Shown piece by piece: positions 24,152 through 33,061 of a stretch of DNA of 39,599 bases (within the stretch, counting starts at the first letter, position 1; the number at the start of each line of letters is the position of its first letter). The DNA comes from Pontiellaceae bacterium. GTDB lineage: Bacteria > Verrucomicrobiota > Kiritimatiellia > Kiritimatiellales > Pontiellaceae. The notes under the pieces are model-generated. The model searched no databases and was not told the DNA's origin. It was given only the letters and a program-made list of their open reading frames with translations. The translations under genes were made by a program, and so were the position numbers. The DNA is taken from NCBI GenBank assembly GCA_016937035.1, contig JAFGWS010000177.1, positions 1 through 39,599 of the forward strand, read 5' to 3'.

Positions 24152-26197
24152 ATGAAACAGAGTTTTAAAACATGGTTTACAGGGGTCTTATTGAGCACTG
24201 CCGTTTGGTGCGGAGCGCAGACCGCTTCCGACAAGACAGAGGATATATGGTTGTCGACCTTGGATGTTTCCCGCATCGAACAGGGGTGGGGGCAGGGCCG
24301 GAGCAACCGTACAGTGGATAACCGGAGAATGATGATTGCGGGTAAATCGTTTGAGCAGGGTATTGGAACCCACGCCAATTCGATTATTCCACTGAAGGTT
24401 GATGGGAAGGCCGTTACGATTTCAGGCTCAGTCGGTCTGGACGATGAAACCAACGAGCGTGGTTCGATTATTTTCATTATCAGGGCCGATGGAAAAGAGA
24501 TTTGGAACAGCGGAACCATGAAACCGCAAACGCCGGCCAAAGAATTTTCTCTTGATATTAAAGGGGTCAAGACGCTGGATCTGGTGGTTTCAGATGCCGG
24601 CGACGGGTATGATTATGACCATGCCGACTGGGCGGATCTGAAAATTACGATGCTCAGCGGAGCAAAGCCTGCGCTGGATATGCCGGAGATTGAAGAACCG
24701 TATATTCTGACCCCCAAACCCAAACCGACTCCGCGTATCAACGGAACCAAGGTGTTTGGTGTTCGCCCAGGCTCTCCGTTCTTCTTCCGAATTGCAGCGA
24801 CCGGCGATCGTCCGATGACTTTTGCTGCGGATGGACTTCCGGAAGGACTCAAACTGGACGCCAAGACCGGTCAGATTACCGGTGAGCTGACGAAAGAAGG
24901 CGAATATAAAGTGATGCTCCATGCCCGTAATGCACTGGGCGAGGCTGAACGCGAATTTAAGATTGTCTGCGGTCCGAGCATTGGTTTGACCCCGGCAATG
25001 GGTTGGAACAGCTGGAACTGTTTTGCCAGTGCCGTTACCGCCGAAGACATTAAAGCGGCGGCAGACGCCATGGTGGAAAGCGGCCTGATCGATCACGGCT
25101 GGATGTACATCAACATCGACGACTATTGGATGGTTCACCGCAATTCCGATGATCCTTCCCTTCAGGGGCCGCATCGTGATGAGGACGGGAAAATTCTGCC
25201 GAATCCGCGCTTCCCCGACATGCCGGGGCTGACGGATTATGTGCACGATCTCGGCCTGAGAATCGGACTCTATTCTTCTCCCGGACCGTGGAGTTGCGGC
25301 GGGTGTGTAACGAGCTTCAGATATGAAGAGCAGGATGCAAAGCAGTATGCCGAATGGGGATTTGACTATCTTAAATATGACTGGTGTTCTTACAACAAAG
25401 GATTGGAAGAGCATCGCGATGACTTGTCGTGGGATCCAAATTCGAACGGCAATATTACCTACGCCAACAACAGCTACACGCTGGAAGATCATCAGCGTCC
25501 CTATCTCATTATGCAGAAGGCTCTGGCCAAGCAGCCGCGCGACATTATTTACAGCCTTTGCCAATACGGAACGGCGGATGTCTGGAAGTGGGGACCGGAT
25601 GTCGGGGGCAACTCCTGGCGCACCACGCAGGATATCAACGACAGCTGGGGCAGCATGTCGGGAATCGGCTTCCGTCAGGATGGTCTCGAAGCGTATGCAG
25701 GACCCGGGCACTTTAACGACCCGGATATGCTGGTGATCGGCAAAGTCGGCTGGGGTCCGCAGCTGCGCGATTCGCGGTTGACGCCGAACGAGCAGTACAC
25801 GCACATCAGCCTCTGGAGCCTGCTTGCATCGCCGCTGCTGATCGGTTGCGACATGACGCAGCTGGATGAGTTTACGCTGAGCCTCCTAACCAATGACGAA
25901 GTAATCGAAGTCAATCAGGATCCGCTGGGTCGCCAGGCGTCCTGCGTTGCACTGGATGGACAGCTTGAAGTCTGGGCCAAGGAGATGGAAGATGGCTCCA
26001 AAGCGGTCGGTCTGTTTAACCGTGGATCGCACGAAGCGACCGTAACGGTCAACTGGTCGGATCTGGGCATCGAAGGCGAACAGGTCGTTCGCGATCTGTG
26101 GCGTCAGAATGATCTCGGGAGCTTTGAAAATAAATTTGAAGCCAAAGTCGGCCGCCACGGGGTGGTTTTGGTTAAGATTACCCCAAAAAACAGGTAG
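24152..26197 (+). CDS. GH27 alpha-galactosidase with NPCBM-like and Ig-like N-terminal domains
   Basis: A 681-residue exported enzyme. The signal peptide ends near VWCGAQ. Residues about 31-168 resemble an NPCBM/NEW2 carbohydrate-binding domain (QGRSNRTVDNRRMMIAGKSF, GIGTHANS, LVVSDAGDGYDYDHADWAD). About 185-270 is an Ig-like putative domain (FFRIAATGDRPMTFAADGLP). The GH27 barrel follows: TPAMGWNSWNCFA, YINIDDYW, YLKYDWCSYN with nucleophile Asp410, WRTTQDINDSW with acid/base Asp494 by alignment to human GLA Asp231, and GHFNDPDMLVIG. It would remove terminal alpha-galactose from hemicellulose or galacto-oligosaccharides. AGGAGG lies 5 bases before the ATG. It follows the GH3 terminator. A fit with galactose-decorated glucuronoarabinoxylan is inference. 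Confidence 0.94.
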   Translation: MKQSFKTWFTGVLLSTAVWCGAQTASDKTEDIWLSTLDVSRIEQGWGQGRSNRTVDNRRMMIAGKSFEQGIGTHANSIIPLKVDGKAVTISGSVGLDDETNERGSIIFIIRADGKEIWNSGTMKPQTPAKEFSLDIKGVKTLDLVVSDAGDGYDYDHADWADLKITMLSGAKPALDMPEIEEPYILTPKPKPTPRINGTKVFGVRPGSPFFFRIAATGDRPMTFAADGLPEGLKLDAKTGQITGELTKEGEYKVMLHARNALGEAEREFKIVCGPSIGLTPAMGWNSWNCFASAVTAEDIKAAADAMVESGLIDHGWMYINIDDYWMVHRNSDDPSLQGPHRDEDGKILPNPRFPDMPGLTDYVHDLGLRIGLYSSPGPWSCGGCVTSFRYEEQDAKQYAEWGFDYLKYDWCSYNKGLEEHRDDLSWDPNSNGNITYANNSYTLEDHQRPYLIMQKALAKQPRDIIYSLCQYGTADVWKWGPDVGGNSWRTTQDINDSWGSMSGIGFRQDGLEAYAGPGHFNDPDMLVIGKVGWGPQLRDSRLTPNEQYTHISLWSLLASPLLIGCDMTQLDEFTLSLLTNDEVIEVNQDPLGRQASCVALDGQLEVWAKEMEDGSKAVGLFNRGSHEATVTVNWSDLGIEGEQVVRDLWRQNDLGSFENKFEAKVGRHGVVLVKITPKNR

Positions 26198-26259
26198 GTT
26201 TGGCGAGAGCACGGAACGGTTCATATCGAAAAGCAAACAACACGAAAGAAGGTTACACA

Positions 26260-26973
26260 ATGAAACGAAAATATATACTGCTCGCATCGCTGGCCATTTG
26301 CACAGGTGCACATGCGGAATGGTTCCAGATCGAATCGGTTTCGAGTTATAACAAGGTCACTGCCATTCGCCCCGATGCACCGGCAAATAAAATCTCGATT
26401 CGAATTAAAAACCTGGAAAACATTGAGGATATTCAGGTCAATCGGACCAAAGTTCTTTTTTCCGGAAAATCAGCTGAGGATCTTGCACAGGACACCCTTA
26501 AAGGTCAGCTCGTTTGGATTGAAAATCTTGAACAGGAAAGCGGTACCTATGTCGGCAACGTTTATCTCTCCTATGAACAGGTCATCCGAGCCTTTGCCAA
26601 ACAGCGCATGGTCGGCGGACAAACAGTACCTGCCGATGTTCAAAAGCTTCTCGTCAACATCAGCAAACAAATGATGAAAGACTTGGATACACAGTCGACC
26701 AATGAAACTAAACCCCACAATGTCTCAGGAAACGGATACAGCCTTGAAAGCTACTACAACGACCCCTATTTGAGAGGCATTTTTGTCTACGAAACGCTCG
26801 TGTGGTACAAGGAAAAGGGGCAGTTCCTTCCGGATGAAATTCAGGAAATGCTGCTCACTTGGGTTACTCAGTACCAATCGTCTCAGGGTCAGCGTGCGAG
26901 CATCCTTGAAATGAAAATCCGCGATATGACGGTTCGCTACGAACTCTACCGGGACTTTATTTTTGACGAATAA
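26260..26973 (+). CDS. Secreted protein of unknown function, faintly SNase-like
   Basis: A 237-residue protein. It has a classic signal peptide (MKRKYILLASLAICTGAHA, cleaved at residue 19/20). Residues about 44-108 recall a staphylococcal-nuclease fold: Arg48 and Glu56 lie 8 apart in IRIKNLENIE, as Arg35 and Glu43 do in SNase, and GKSAEDLAQDTLKGQLVWIE plus GTYVGNVYLS resemble the helix-strand-turn-strand that follows. The SNase Asp40 position is Glu here and the second catalytic Arg (YGR) is missing, so nuclease activity is doubtful. The rest (110-237) is helical, acidic and unassigned. ATG 26260 follows GAAGG at 26248-26252. It sits 62 bp after the GH27 gene and may share its transcript. Confidence 0.7.
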   Translation: MKRKYILLASLAICTGAHAEWFQIESVSSYNKVTAIRPDAPANKISIRIKNLENIEDIQVNRTKVLFSGKSAEDLAQDTLKGQLVWIENLEQESGTYVGNVYLSYEQVIRAFAKQRMVGGQTVPADVQKLLVNISKQMMKDLDTQSTNETKPHNVSGNGYSLESYYNDPYLRGIFVYETLVWYKEKGQFLPDEIQEMLLTWVTQYQSSQGQRASILEMKIRDMTVRYELYRDFIFDE

Positions 26974-27011
26974 GCCCGGCTCACATAACGGCTTTTTTTG
27001 AGAAAATAATC

Positions 27012-27046
27012 CGCCGAGGCCTATCTCTAAAGGGTCTCGGCGTTTT
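27012..27046 (+). terminator. Probable terminator after the secreted protein
   Basis: CGCCGAG (27012-27018) pairs with CTCGGCG (27036-27042), with partial pairing inside the loop and then a short T tract. It lies about 40 bp after the stop at 26973. A weaker AGCC/GGCT hairpin followed by seven T bases lies just before it, near 26973-26999. Confidence 0.65.
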
Positions 27047-27186
27047 CATTGTCACTCAAAATTCCGAACAGGCAGAACTCAATAATGCCTTGTGCAACCT
27101 GTTTTGGATGTATACCGTCGCCCTGATTTTGTGTCCGATTTGGACGCATTTTTTATATTTATAAATACGAAAACGCCGCATCAAAA

Positions 27187-28800
27187 ATGAGTAGACTCAA
27201 AAGAAACGACGGGATTCTTTCCGCAGCATTACTGGTGTATGCACTGGCTCTGTCGGGCATAATCTGGGGCGTTGTTATCTATAACGGACATATTTCGTAT
27301 ACGCTGGACGATGCTTACATCCATATGGCCATGGCGAAACATGTTGCACAGAACGGTGTTTTCGGCATTACGCCCTACGAATTCAGCGCCTCCTCTTCAT
27401 CTCCGCTTTGGACGCTGTTGCTCGCCGGAATTTTTTTCCTGGTCGGTCCGTTGGAATGGATGCCGCTTTTGCTGAACGGGCTCTGCGGAATGGGCATCCT
27501 CGTTGCGCTTTGGAAGTTTGCAAGTCGGACCGGCATCAGCAGCAGCGCCACGGGATTTTTGCTGTTTGCAGCTATTGCGTTTCTTCCTATGATTCCAATC
27601 GCGATGACCGGTATGGAACATCTGCTTCACGCCGCCGCAATACTTGCTATGGCCTATACGCTCTGGCCTCTGCTCAACTGCGAGACAAAGGACGGATACC
27701 GCGCCGCAATACCCTTGGGAATTTGGAGCGCGGTGGCGGTCTCTTCAAGATTCGAAACCCTCTTTACCACGGCGGCAATCTTTCTCGCGCTTGCACTGGT
27801 AAAAAAATGGAAATCCGCCCTTGTCTGTGGTCTCGGAACCGCGCTCCCGGTGTTCGGATTCGGTTTCTACTCGCTGGCTAACGGGCAGAGTTTTTTACCC
27901 AACAGTGTCTTGATAAAAGGCAGCGTACCGGATGTGAGTGGATTTGTACAGATCCTCAACTCACTGGGCATGAACGCATTCAATACGCTGGTCACCACGC
28001 CGCACCTCTTTATTCTCGTTCTGCTTTTAGCGGTCGGTCTCTGGAAGAACCTGAAAAGTAACGCTCAGTGGACTCAACGTTCCCTTCTGGCTGCCGTCGT
28101 CATTGTCGCAACCCTGCTTCATCTTCAATTTGCAAAGGTGGGTTGGTTTTACCGCTATGAATCGTATCTCATCGCTCTCTCATTGGCCTCCATTGCGCTG
28201 CTGTTCAACAAAGGCATAAAAGACTCAAAACCAACTTTCCTCGTCCGCATTGCCGAAGGCTTTGTCATCGTGTTATGCATTGGCCCGCTGGCTCACCGTG
28301 CGGTCATTGCTCATTGCAACACGCCTCAAGCGGCTCATAATATTTATCAACAGCAATATCAGAGTGGTCTCTTTTTGAAAAAGTATTACAACACCGCCGC
28401 CATCGCCGCCAACGACATCGGCGCCATCAACTTTCTGGCTTCGCCCCGCTGTCTGGACCTGTGGGGTTTAGGGTCCCGCGAAACCATGCTGCTTCATATG
28501 AAGGGGGCGCTGACCACCCATAGCATTCGGGAGATCACTCAGCAGCGGAAGGTTAAAATTGCACTTGTTTATGAATCCTGGTTCCACGATCAGTCTGCAC
28601 TGCCGGAGGAATGGATCAATGCGGGCACCTTCACGATCCAAAACAATGTGATCTGCGGCGATGAGTCTGTTTCCTTTTTTGCCGTCGATCCCGCAGAAGA
28701 AGAGCAGCTGCGACATAACCTGCGTGAATTTTCAAAGCAACTTCCCGAAGAAGTGTCGTGGACAGAAGCGGGACTCACGGCTCCGGAAACGGCCGAATGA
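27187..28800 (+). CDS. Multi-pass membrane protein, GT-C glycosyltransferase-like
   Basis: A 537-residue protein with about ten hydrophobic segments. After the first one comes SYTLDDAYIHMAMAKHVAQN and then SSSPLWTLLLAGIFF, which match the periplasmic loop of GT-C transferases, where an Asp-Asp pair (Asp41/Asp42) binds metal and polyprenyl-phosphate sugar, followed by a conserved SPLWT/TPLW segment. The C-terminal 120 residues are soluble (YNTAAIAANDIGAINFLASP; LDLWGLGSR) and lie outside the membrane. Such proteins use lipid-linked sugars to decorate glycans or lipids. The donor and acceptor are unknown. No clear ribosome binding site is seen before ATG 27187. Its 3' end overlaps the convergent mvaD by 26 bp. 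Confidence 0.75.
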   Translation: MSRLKRNDGILSAALLVYALALSGIIWGVVIYNGHISYTLDDAYIHMAMAKHVAQNGVFGITPYEFSASSSSPLWTLLLAGIFFLVGPLEWMPLLLNGLCGMGILVALWKFASRTGISSSATGFLLFAAIAFLPMIPIAMTGMEHLLHAAAILAMAYTLWPLLNCETKDGYRAAIPLGIWSAVAVSSRFETLFTTAAIFLALALVKKWKSALVCGLGTALPVFGFGFYSLANGQSFLPNSVLIKGSVPDVSGFVQILNSLGMNAFNTLVTTPHLFILVLLLAVGLWKNLKSNAQWTQRSLLAAVVIVATLLHLQFAKVGWFYRYESYLIALSLASIALLFNKGIKDSKPTFLVRIAEGFVIVLCIGPLAHRAVIAHCNTPQAAHNIYQQQYQSGLFLKKYYNTAAIAANDIGAINFLASPRCLDLWGLGSRETMLLHMKGALTTHSIREITQQRKVKIALVYESWFHDQSALPEEWINAGTFTIQNNVICGDESVSFFAVDPAEEEQLRHNLREFSKQLPEEVSWTEAGLTAPETAE

Positions 28801-29779
28801 CCCGGATCCCGGGAAAGGCTCCACAGACATCGCACTCGTTCTCGGCCAAAAACAGCAGCTTGATATTAGGACCTGCATCGATGGTTAAATAGACCTCCAA
28901 ACCGTCGGCTCGGGTACGCTGCACCTTATGAATCTGCTCCACGCTGTCGGGCTGCAGATAGAGCAGCGGCGGCCAGGCGGACAACATCGTGGCATGCATG
29001 GCCAGCGCATTTCGTTCTGCCGTTTTTCCCAGTCGAGAAAAATCAAATTGTTCAATGGCGGATCGAATCTCCGCCAGATCCGTCCGCGCCTGACTCGGCC
29101 AGCTTTTGTACAACTCCGATGTAGCAACTGTACGATTCATGCCGTCCCGAGAACCCACGGGCTTCCGGTCCGAAGAAACCTCCAATATGCCGAGACGCAA
29201 CTCCGGCCACTCGATCTCCAGTCGTTCTGCAAAGGAATCTGTTCCATCGGACTGTTCTCCGGCATTCCATTGAACGAATCCTTCATACACCGATCGCGAG
29301 GCGCTGCCGCTGCCCAACCGCGCCAGCATGGAGAGCTGTTTGCGATCAAGCCCCCAGCCGGCCATATTATCCAGGGCCAGCACGAGCGCCGCAAACCCGG
29401 AAGCGGAAGAAGCCAATCCGGCGGCGGTTGGAATATTGTTTTGCGTGCGCACCTCAAAAAATGCCGAGCCCAAAACCGGGCGGAACAGATCCAGAAATGC
29501 ACTTATACGCTGCGCAAATCCGTTCTCGGTCTCCTGTTGCACATCGTTCAGATAGACCACATCTCCGCGCTCACGCAGCCGGATTTGTGTGTGCGTTCCA
29601 AGCTCGCCCAGTGAAATCGATAAACTGGAATTGATCGGAAGATTTAGTGCAGCATTCCGCTTGCCCCAATATTTGCACAACGCAATATTGGACGGCGCGA
29701 AGGCGGAACCCTCCGCTTTTCGCAGGGATTTTCGGCCCAAGAGAACTTTTTCAACAAATTGAGATTGTATGGTGTCCAT
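28775..29779 (-). CDS. mvaD: Diphosphomevalonate decarboxylase
   Basis: A 334-residue GHMP-kinase-fold enzyme that decarboxylates mevalonate-5-diphosphate to isopentenyl diphosphate using ATP. Hallmarks are FAPSNIALCKYWGKRN (family usual APTNIALIKYWGKRD), LPINSSLSISL, IPTAAGLASSASGFAALVLA (the ATP-binding loop) and RLGSGSASRSVYEGFVQW. AGGAGA lies about 5 bases before ATG 29779. No other mevalonate gene is in the window, so the rest of the pathway is either elsewhere or absent. It is transcribed divergently from the D,D-carboxypeptidase, with only 44 bp between the starts. Confidence 0.92.
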   Translation of the reverse strand: MDTIQSQFVEKVLLGRKSLRKAEGSAFAPSNIALCKYWGKRNAALNLPINSSLSISLGELGTHTQIRLRERGDVVYLNDVQQETENGFAQRISAFLDLFRPVLGSAFFEVRTQNNIPTAAGLASSASGFAALVLALDNMAGWGLDRKQLSMLARLGSGSASRSVYEGFVQWNAGEQSDGTDSFAERLEIEWPELRLGILEVSSDRKPVGSRDGMNRTVATSELYKSWPSQARTDLAEIRSAIEQFDFSRLGKTAERNALAMHATMLSAWPPLLYLQPDSVEQIHKVQRTRADGLEVYLTIDAGPNIKLLFLAENECDVCGAFPGIRVIRPFPEP

Positions 29780-29823
29780 GAATCTCCTGAGATACCTGAC
29801 TTTTGGAATGGGTACAACGTCAT

Positions 29824-30945
29824 ATGAAGAAAACTAATATTGTATTTATCGGCATCCTGATCATCGCGCTGCATGCGTTGATCCTCTACGCAATCATCGG
29901 ATCTAAAAATAAGGAAGAGGAATCCGCACCTTTATCAAATCCCTATTCCGCCTATCTTCCGAAAGAGAGCTCCGAGGAACCATCGGATGAAGGCGATGGC
30001 ACACCTGTTGAGATTTGGAACACGATCGACCTGCCGGAGGTTGATTCGATTCCGTCCGCACCCGCTCCATCCGTTGAAACTATTGCGGTTCCTGCCAACC
30101 GTTCAGGTTACCTCCGCTCTGATCGCCCCGATAATCACACCACCCAAGTCCATTCCGAACTCATCGGGAATCCCTATCAAAGCGCCATTGTGGTGGATGT
30201 GCGCACAGGCAGAATTCTCTACGAAAACAAAGCCACAGATTATGCATATCCGGCCAGCATTACCAAACTGATGACGCTCCTGTTGGTGCTGGAGCAGATC
30301 GATGCTGGAAAAATTCATCTCGACGATAAGGTTGCGATTACGCAGGAAGTCTCCGAAATCGGCGGCTCGGAGGTTTATCTTGATACGCGGGAGAGCGGTT
30401 TTTACACCGTCGATAACCTGTTGCAGGCCCTCATGATCCATTCCGCAAACGACGCTGCCCGCGCACTCGCGCTCCACGTCGCCGGATCCCGCGATGCGTT
30501 TGTGGCCATGATGAACCGGAGGGCTGAAGAACTCGGCATGAATTCAACCACCTACCATTCGGAGCATGGGCTTCCCCCTTCCGATGGAACGCAGCCGGAT
30601 ATCAGCACGCCGTACGACATCGCCCTCCTTTGCCTCGCCGTCATGCGCCACCCCAAAACCTTCGAACTCTCGAGCACCAAACTCGCCTGGCTGCCCCAAT
30701 CGCCGATCCGTTCCGAAGAGTTTATGCTGGCCAACCGCAACATTCTCGTCCGACAGGAGCCCTATCCCGGGTGCGACGGACTCAAGACCGGCTACCATGC
30801 CAAGGGCGGATACTCGCTCGCCGCCACCGCAAAAAAAGGGGATCAGCGTGTTCTGGCGGTGATTGTCGGTTCACCCGACAGCAAAACCCGAACCGCCGAA
30901 GTCCGCAAGCTGCTCGACACCGGGTTTGAGCGGATTGCACAGTAA
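29824..30945 (+). CDS. dacA: D-alanyl-D-alanine carboxypeptidase (peptidase S11, PBP5-like)
   Basis: About 373 residues. A membrane segment at residues 6-25 (VFIGILIIALHALILYAIIG) anchors it at the N-terminus. A Pro/Glu/Ser-rich linker follows to about residue 95, and then the penicillin-binding catalytic domain. The three active-site motifs are present: SITK with Ser145 and Lys148, SAN at 207-209, and KTG at 321-323. It would trim the terminal D-Ala from peptidoglycan stem peptides in the periplasm. PBP5 proteins usually have a cleaved signal and a C-terminal amphipathic anchor. Here the anchor is N-terminal and the C-terminal beta domain seems absent. ATG 29824 is preferred to an in-frame TTG at 29803; neither has a strong ribosome binding site. 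Confidence 0.9.
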   Translation: MKKTNIVFIGILIIALHALILYAIIGSKNKEEESAPLSNPYSAYLPKESSEEPSDEGDGTPVEIWNTIDLPEVDSIPSAPAPSVETIAVPANRSGYLRSDRPDNHTTQVHSELIGNPYQSAIVVDVRTGRILYENKATDYAYPASITKLMTLLLVLEQIDAGKIHLDDKVAITQEVSEIGGSEVYLDTRESGFYTVDNLLQALMIHSANDAARALALHVAGSRDAFVAMMNRRAEELGMNSTTYHSEHGLPPSDGTQPDISTPYDIALLCLAVMRHPKTFELSSTKLAWLPQSPIRSEEFMLANRNILVRQEPYPGCDGLKTGYHAKGGYSLAATAKKGDQRVLAVIVGSPDSKTRTAEVRKLLDTGFERIAQ

Positions 30946-30947
30946 AC

Positions 30948-30977
30948 CAAAAGGCCGCCCCGAAAACGGGACGGCCT
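30948..30977 (-). terminator. Terminator of the flotillin operon
   Basis: AGGCCG-C-CCCG (30952-30962) pairs with CGGG-A-CGGCCT (30967-30977) around an AAAA loop with one mismatch. On the minus strand it is followed by a short T run (complement of 30948-30952). It lies 25 bp after the flotillin stop and just after the stop of the convergent carboxypeptidase gene, so it may serve both. Confidence 0.75.
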
Positions 30978-31001
30978 ACTCAACAAACAAGGAATACTTA
31001 A

Positions 31002-32417
31002 TTACTTTTCAGCAGGTGTATCCTGCGCTTCTTTCATCTTCCCTAGGAAGTCCGGAAGCTCAAGTCCAACCTGTTTGGCCAACTCATGCATCGGAGGCAG
31101 CGCGCCCATAAGACGTCCACCAAGACCATTGAGTCCACTATCTTTTCCGCCGCCATCCCAAACGATGACTTTTTCAATCGGAAGATCCTGAATCGCCTGA
31201 GCCTGCACAGAAGCAACTTCCTGCAGTTTTTCGATGAGCAGCAGCGAGGCCGCCTGATTTGCCGTCTCACAGGCATTCACCAGCGCATGATACCCCTTGG
31301 CTTTGCCGTCAAGAATGGCCTGCACACCCGCCGCTTCGGCCTTCATCTTGGCCAGTTTGGCCTCCGCTTCACCCTGCGCAATACGAATCGACCGTTCTTT
31401 TTGAGCCTCCGCTTCGATAATGGTCTGCTTCTTATTGGCTTCAGCCGGAACCACAACAGAAGCATTCAGGCGCGCAGCTTCTCGCTCTGCACGGGCGTCT
31501 TCTGCCTTCTTCTCCGCATTTTCCTGCGCTACGCGAATGGCCCCATCAGCCTCACGAGCAGCGGATTCTGAACGCTGACGGGCTTCCTGCTCCGCAACGC
31601 TCTGATTGGCCACATAGGCGGCCTTCTTGGAGCGCGCTTCGGTTTCGCCCAGCGCGGCTTCCGCATCAAGACCGGCGCGTTTCGAGCGGCGGTCACGATC
31701 CGCAGTGGCTTCCCCGATTTCCGCAGAAGCCGTCGCAGCCGCCACCGCAACACGCTTATCACGTTCGCGTTCGGCGACCCCGGTTTGACCCAGTTTTTCC
31801 TGCTCGGCCACATCGATCAACGCTTGGTTGATCGCTTCCGCAGCCGCCCGGCGGCCCAGTGCTTCGATATAGCCGGATTCATCGCCGATGTCACGAATGT
31901 TCACATTGATGAGATACAAACCAATTTTTTCCAGCTCGCCGGAAACCGAATCATTCACTTTAGCAAGGAAGGCTTGTCGGTCCTGATTGATCTCTTCAAT
32001 GCGCATCGTGGCAATCACCGCACGCATCTGACCGAGAATAATATCCTGCGCCTGATCTTCAATCTGCTGGCGCGTCAGCCCCAGCAAACGAACCGCCGCA
32101 TTCTGCATAACGCCCTTCGTGTTGGAAATCGCGGCCGTTACCGAGGTCGGAACGGTAACGCGGATGTTTTCCAGCGAAAGCGCATTTTTCAGATCGATCG
32201 GAACCACGAACGGTTCCAGATCCAAATAGGCAAAATCCTGAATCAGCGGCCAAACAAAAGCAGCTCCGCCGTGCACACATTTGGCGGCTCCGCTCGACGT
32301 CTTACCGTAGATCACTAAAATCTTGTTCGACGGACAACGCCGATAGCGGCTGACGACCGCCAGAAACGTGCCGACAATGCCGACCGCCAAAATGATAAGT
32401 AGAACTAATCCCTCCAT
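31002..32417 (-). CDS. Flotillin-like protein
   Basis: A 471-residue SPFH/band-7 protein. One membrane segment at the N-terminus (LVLLIILAVGIVGTFLAVV) is followed by the SPFH domain (YRRCPSNKILVIYGKTSSGA, GGAAFVWPLIQDFAYLDLEP, DIILGQMRAVIATMRIEEIN, LEKIGLYLINVNIRDIGDES). A long Ala/Glu/Lys-rich coiled-coil region runs from about residue 205 to 390 with the EAEAK-type repeats that define flotillins. Flotillins form large membrane rings that organise membrane microdomains. AAGGAGG precedes the ATG. It lies 4 bp after the NfeD-like gene, its usual partner in bacteria. It is the last gene of a three-gene minus-strand operon ending at the terminator at 30948-30977. Confidence 0.94.
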   Translation of the reverse strand: MEGLVLLIILAVGIVGTFLAVVSRYRRCPSNKILVIYGKTSSGAAKCVHGGAAFVWPLIQDFAYLDLEPFVVPIDLKNALSLENIRVTVPTSVTAAISNTKGVMQNAAVRLLGLTRQQIEDQAQDIILGQMRAVIATMRIEEINQDRQAFLAKVNDSVSGELEKIGLYLINVNIRDIGDESGYIEALGRRAAAEAINQALIDVAEQEKLGQTGVAERERDKRVAVAAATASAEIGEATADRDRRSKRAGLDAEAALGETEARSKKAAYVANQSVAEQEARQRSESAAREADGAIRVAQENAEKKAEDARAEREAARLNASVVVPAEANKKQTIIEAEAQKERSIRIAQGEAEAKLAKMKAEAAGVQAILDGKAKGYHALVNACETANQAASLLLIEKLQEVASVQAQAIQDLPIEKVIVWDGGGKDSGLNGLGGRLMGALPPMHELAKQVGLELPDFLGKMKEAQDTPAEK

Positions 32418-32421
32418 ATAC

Positions 32422-33045
32422 CTAACCCTCCTTATTATTTAACTTTTCAACTCCGACCAACGTCTGATCAACCACCTCAACCACGCGAACCTCGGTTCCC
32501 GCAGGCAGTGCCTCTCCAGACAAACTCTTGGCTTTTATATGCTCAACCACACCATTAACCGTCGTTTTGATTTCGCCGAATCCATCGGCGGGAATATCCA
32601 GATAAACCGTTCCGGCCTGCCCCTTACTCGCGGCAATATCTTTCGTGCCCGTTTCCGTCAGTTTATTCATGGCCCAGAAAACCAGTGTCACAGCAAACAT
32701 TCCCACCAATCCCCAGATGGAAGAAATGATCAGCGCCTTCGGCACCGGAACACCGTTCCCGGTATAAAGCGCACCCCCCCAGGAGAAGAGCGTGAAAAAA
32801 GTAATGATCGAACGCAGGCTGAGAATCTTGAAGGCCTGCGACGACTCCACCACATCCTGATGATCAAAATTATCAGCCCCGTCGAGATCCGAGAGATCGA
32901 CGTCCGCATGATCCAAATCCATGCTGTCGCCGGTCAGCCCCAGAAAAGCGGCGACCATCTGCCACAGAAAAAATACACTGAAGAAGGCCGCCATTCCGTA
33001 GAAAAACCGCGTTACTCCTTCTAAACCTGTCCACCATTCATGCAT
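32422..33045 (-). CDS. NfeD-like membrane protein, flotillin partner
   Basis: A 207-residue protein with hydrophobic segments at about residues 12-36, 75-95 and 104-126 and a C-terminal soluble OB-like domain (GTVYLDIPADGFGEIKTTVN ... LPAGTEVRVVEVVDQTLVGV), the NfeDb type fold. It has an acidic loop (LDHADVDLSDLDGADNFDHQ). Short NfeD proteins are encoded next to flotillins and help their assembly in the membrane. The gene lies between the CII-like gene and the flotillin gene, with a 4-bp gap to flotillin. AAGGGGGTG is the ribosome binding site. Confidence 0.85.
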   Translation of the reverse strand: MHEWWTGLEGVTRFFYGMAAFFSVFFLWQMVAAFLGLTGDSMDLDHADVDLSDLDGADNFDHQDVVESSQAFKILSLRSIITFFTLFSWGGALYTGNGVPVPKALIISSIWGLVGMFAVTLVFWAMNKLTETGTKDIAASKGQAGTVYLDIPADGFGEIKTTVNGVVEHIKAKSLSGEALPAGTEVRVVEVVDQTLVGVEKLNNKEG

Positions 33046-33061
33046 GACCGCACCCCCTTAT

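Noticed and set aside
26260..26973. Active secreted thermonuclease
   Set aside because: Only part of the SNase pattern is present; the second catalytic Arg is absent and the metal-binding Asp is replaced.
30948..30977. REP-type mobile repeat
   Set aside because: A single hairpin with a T run on the minus strand, just after the flotillin stop, is better explained as a terminator.
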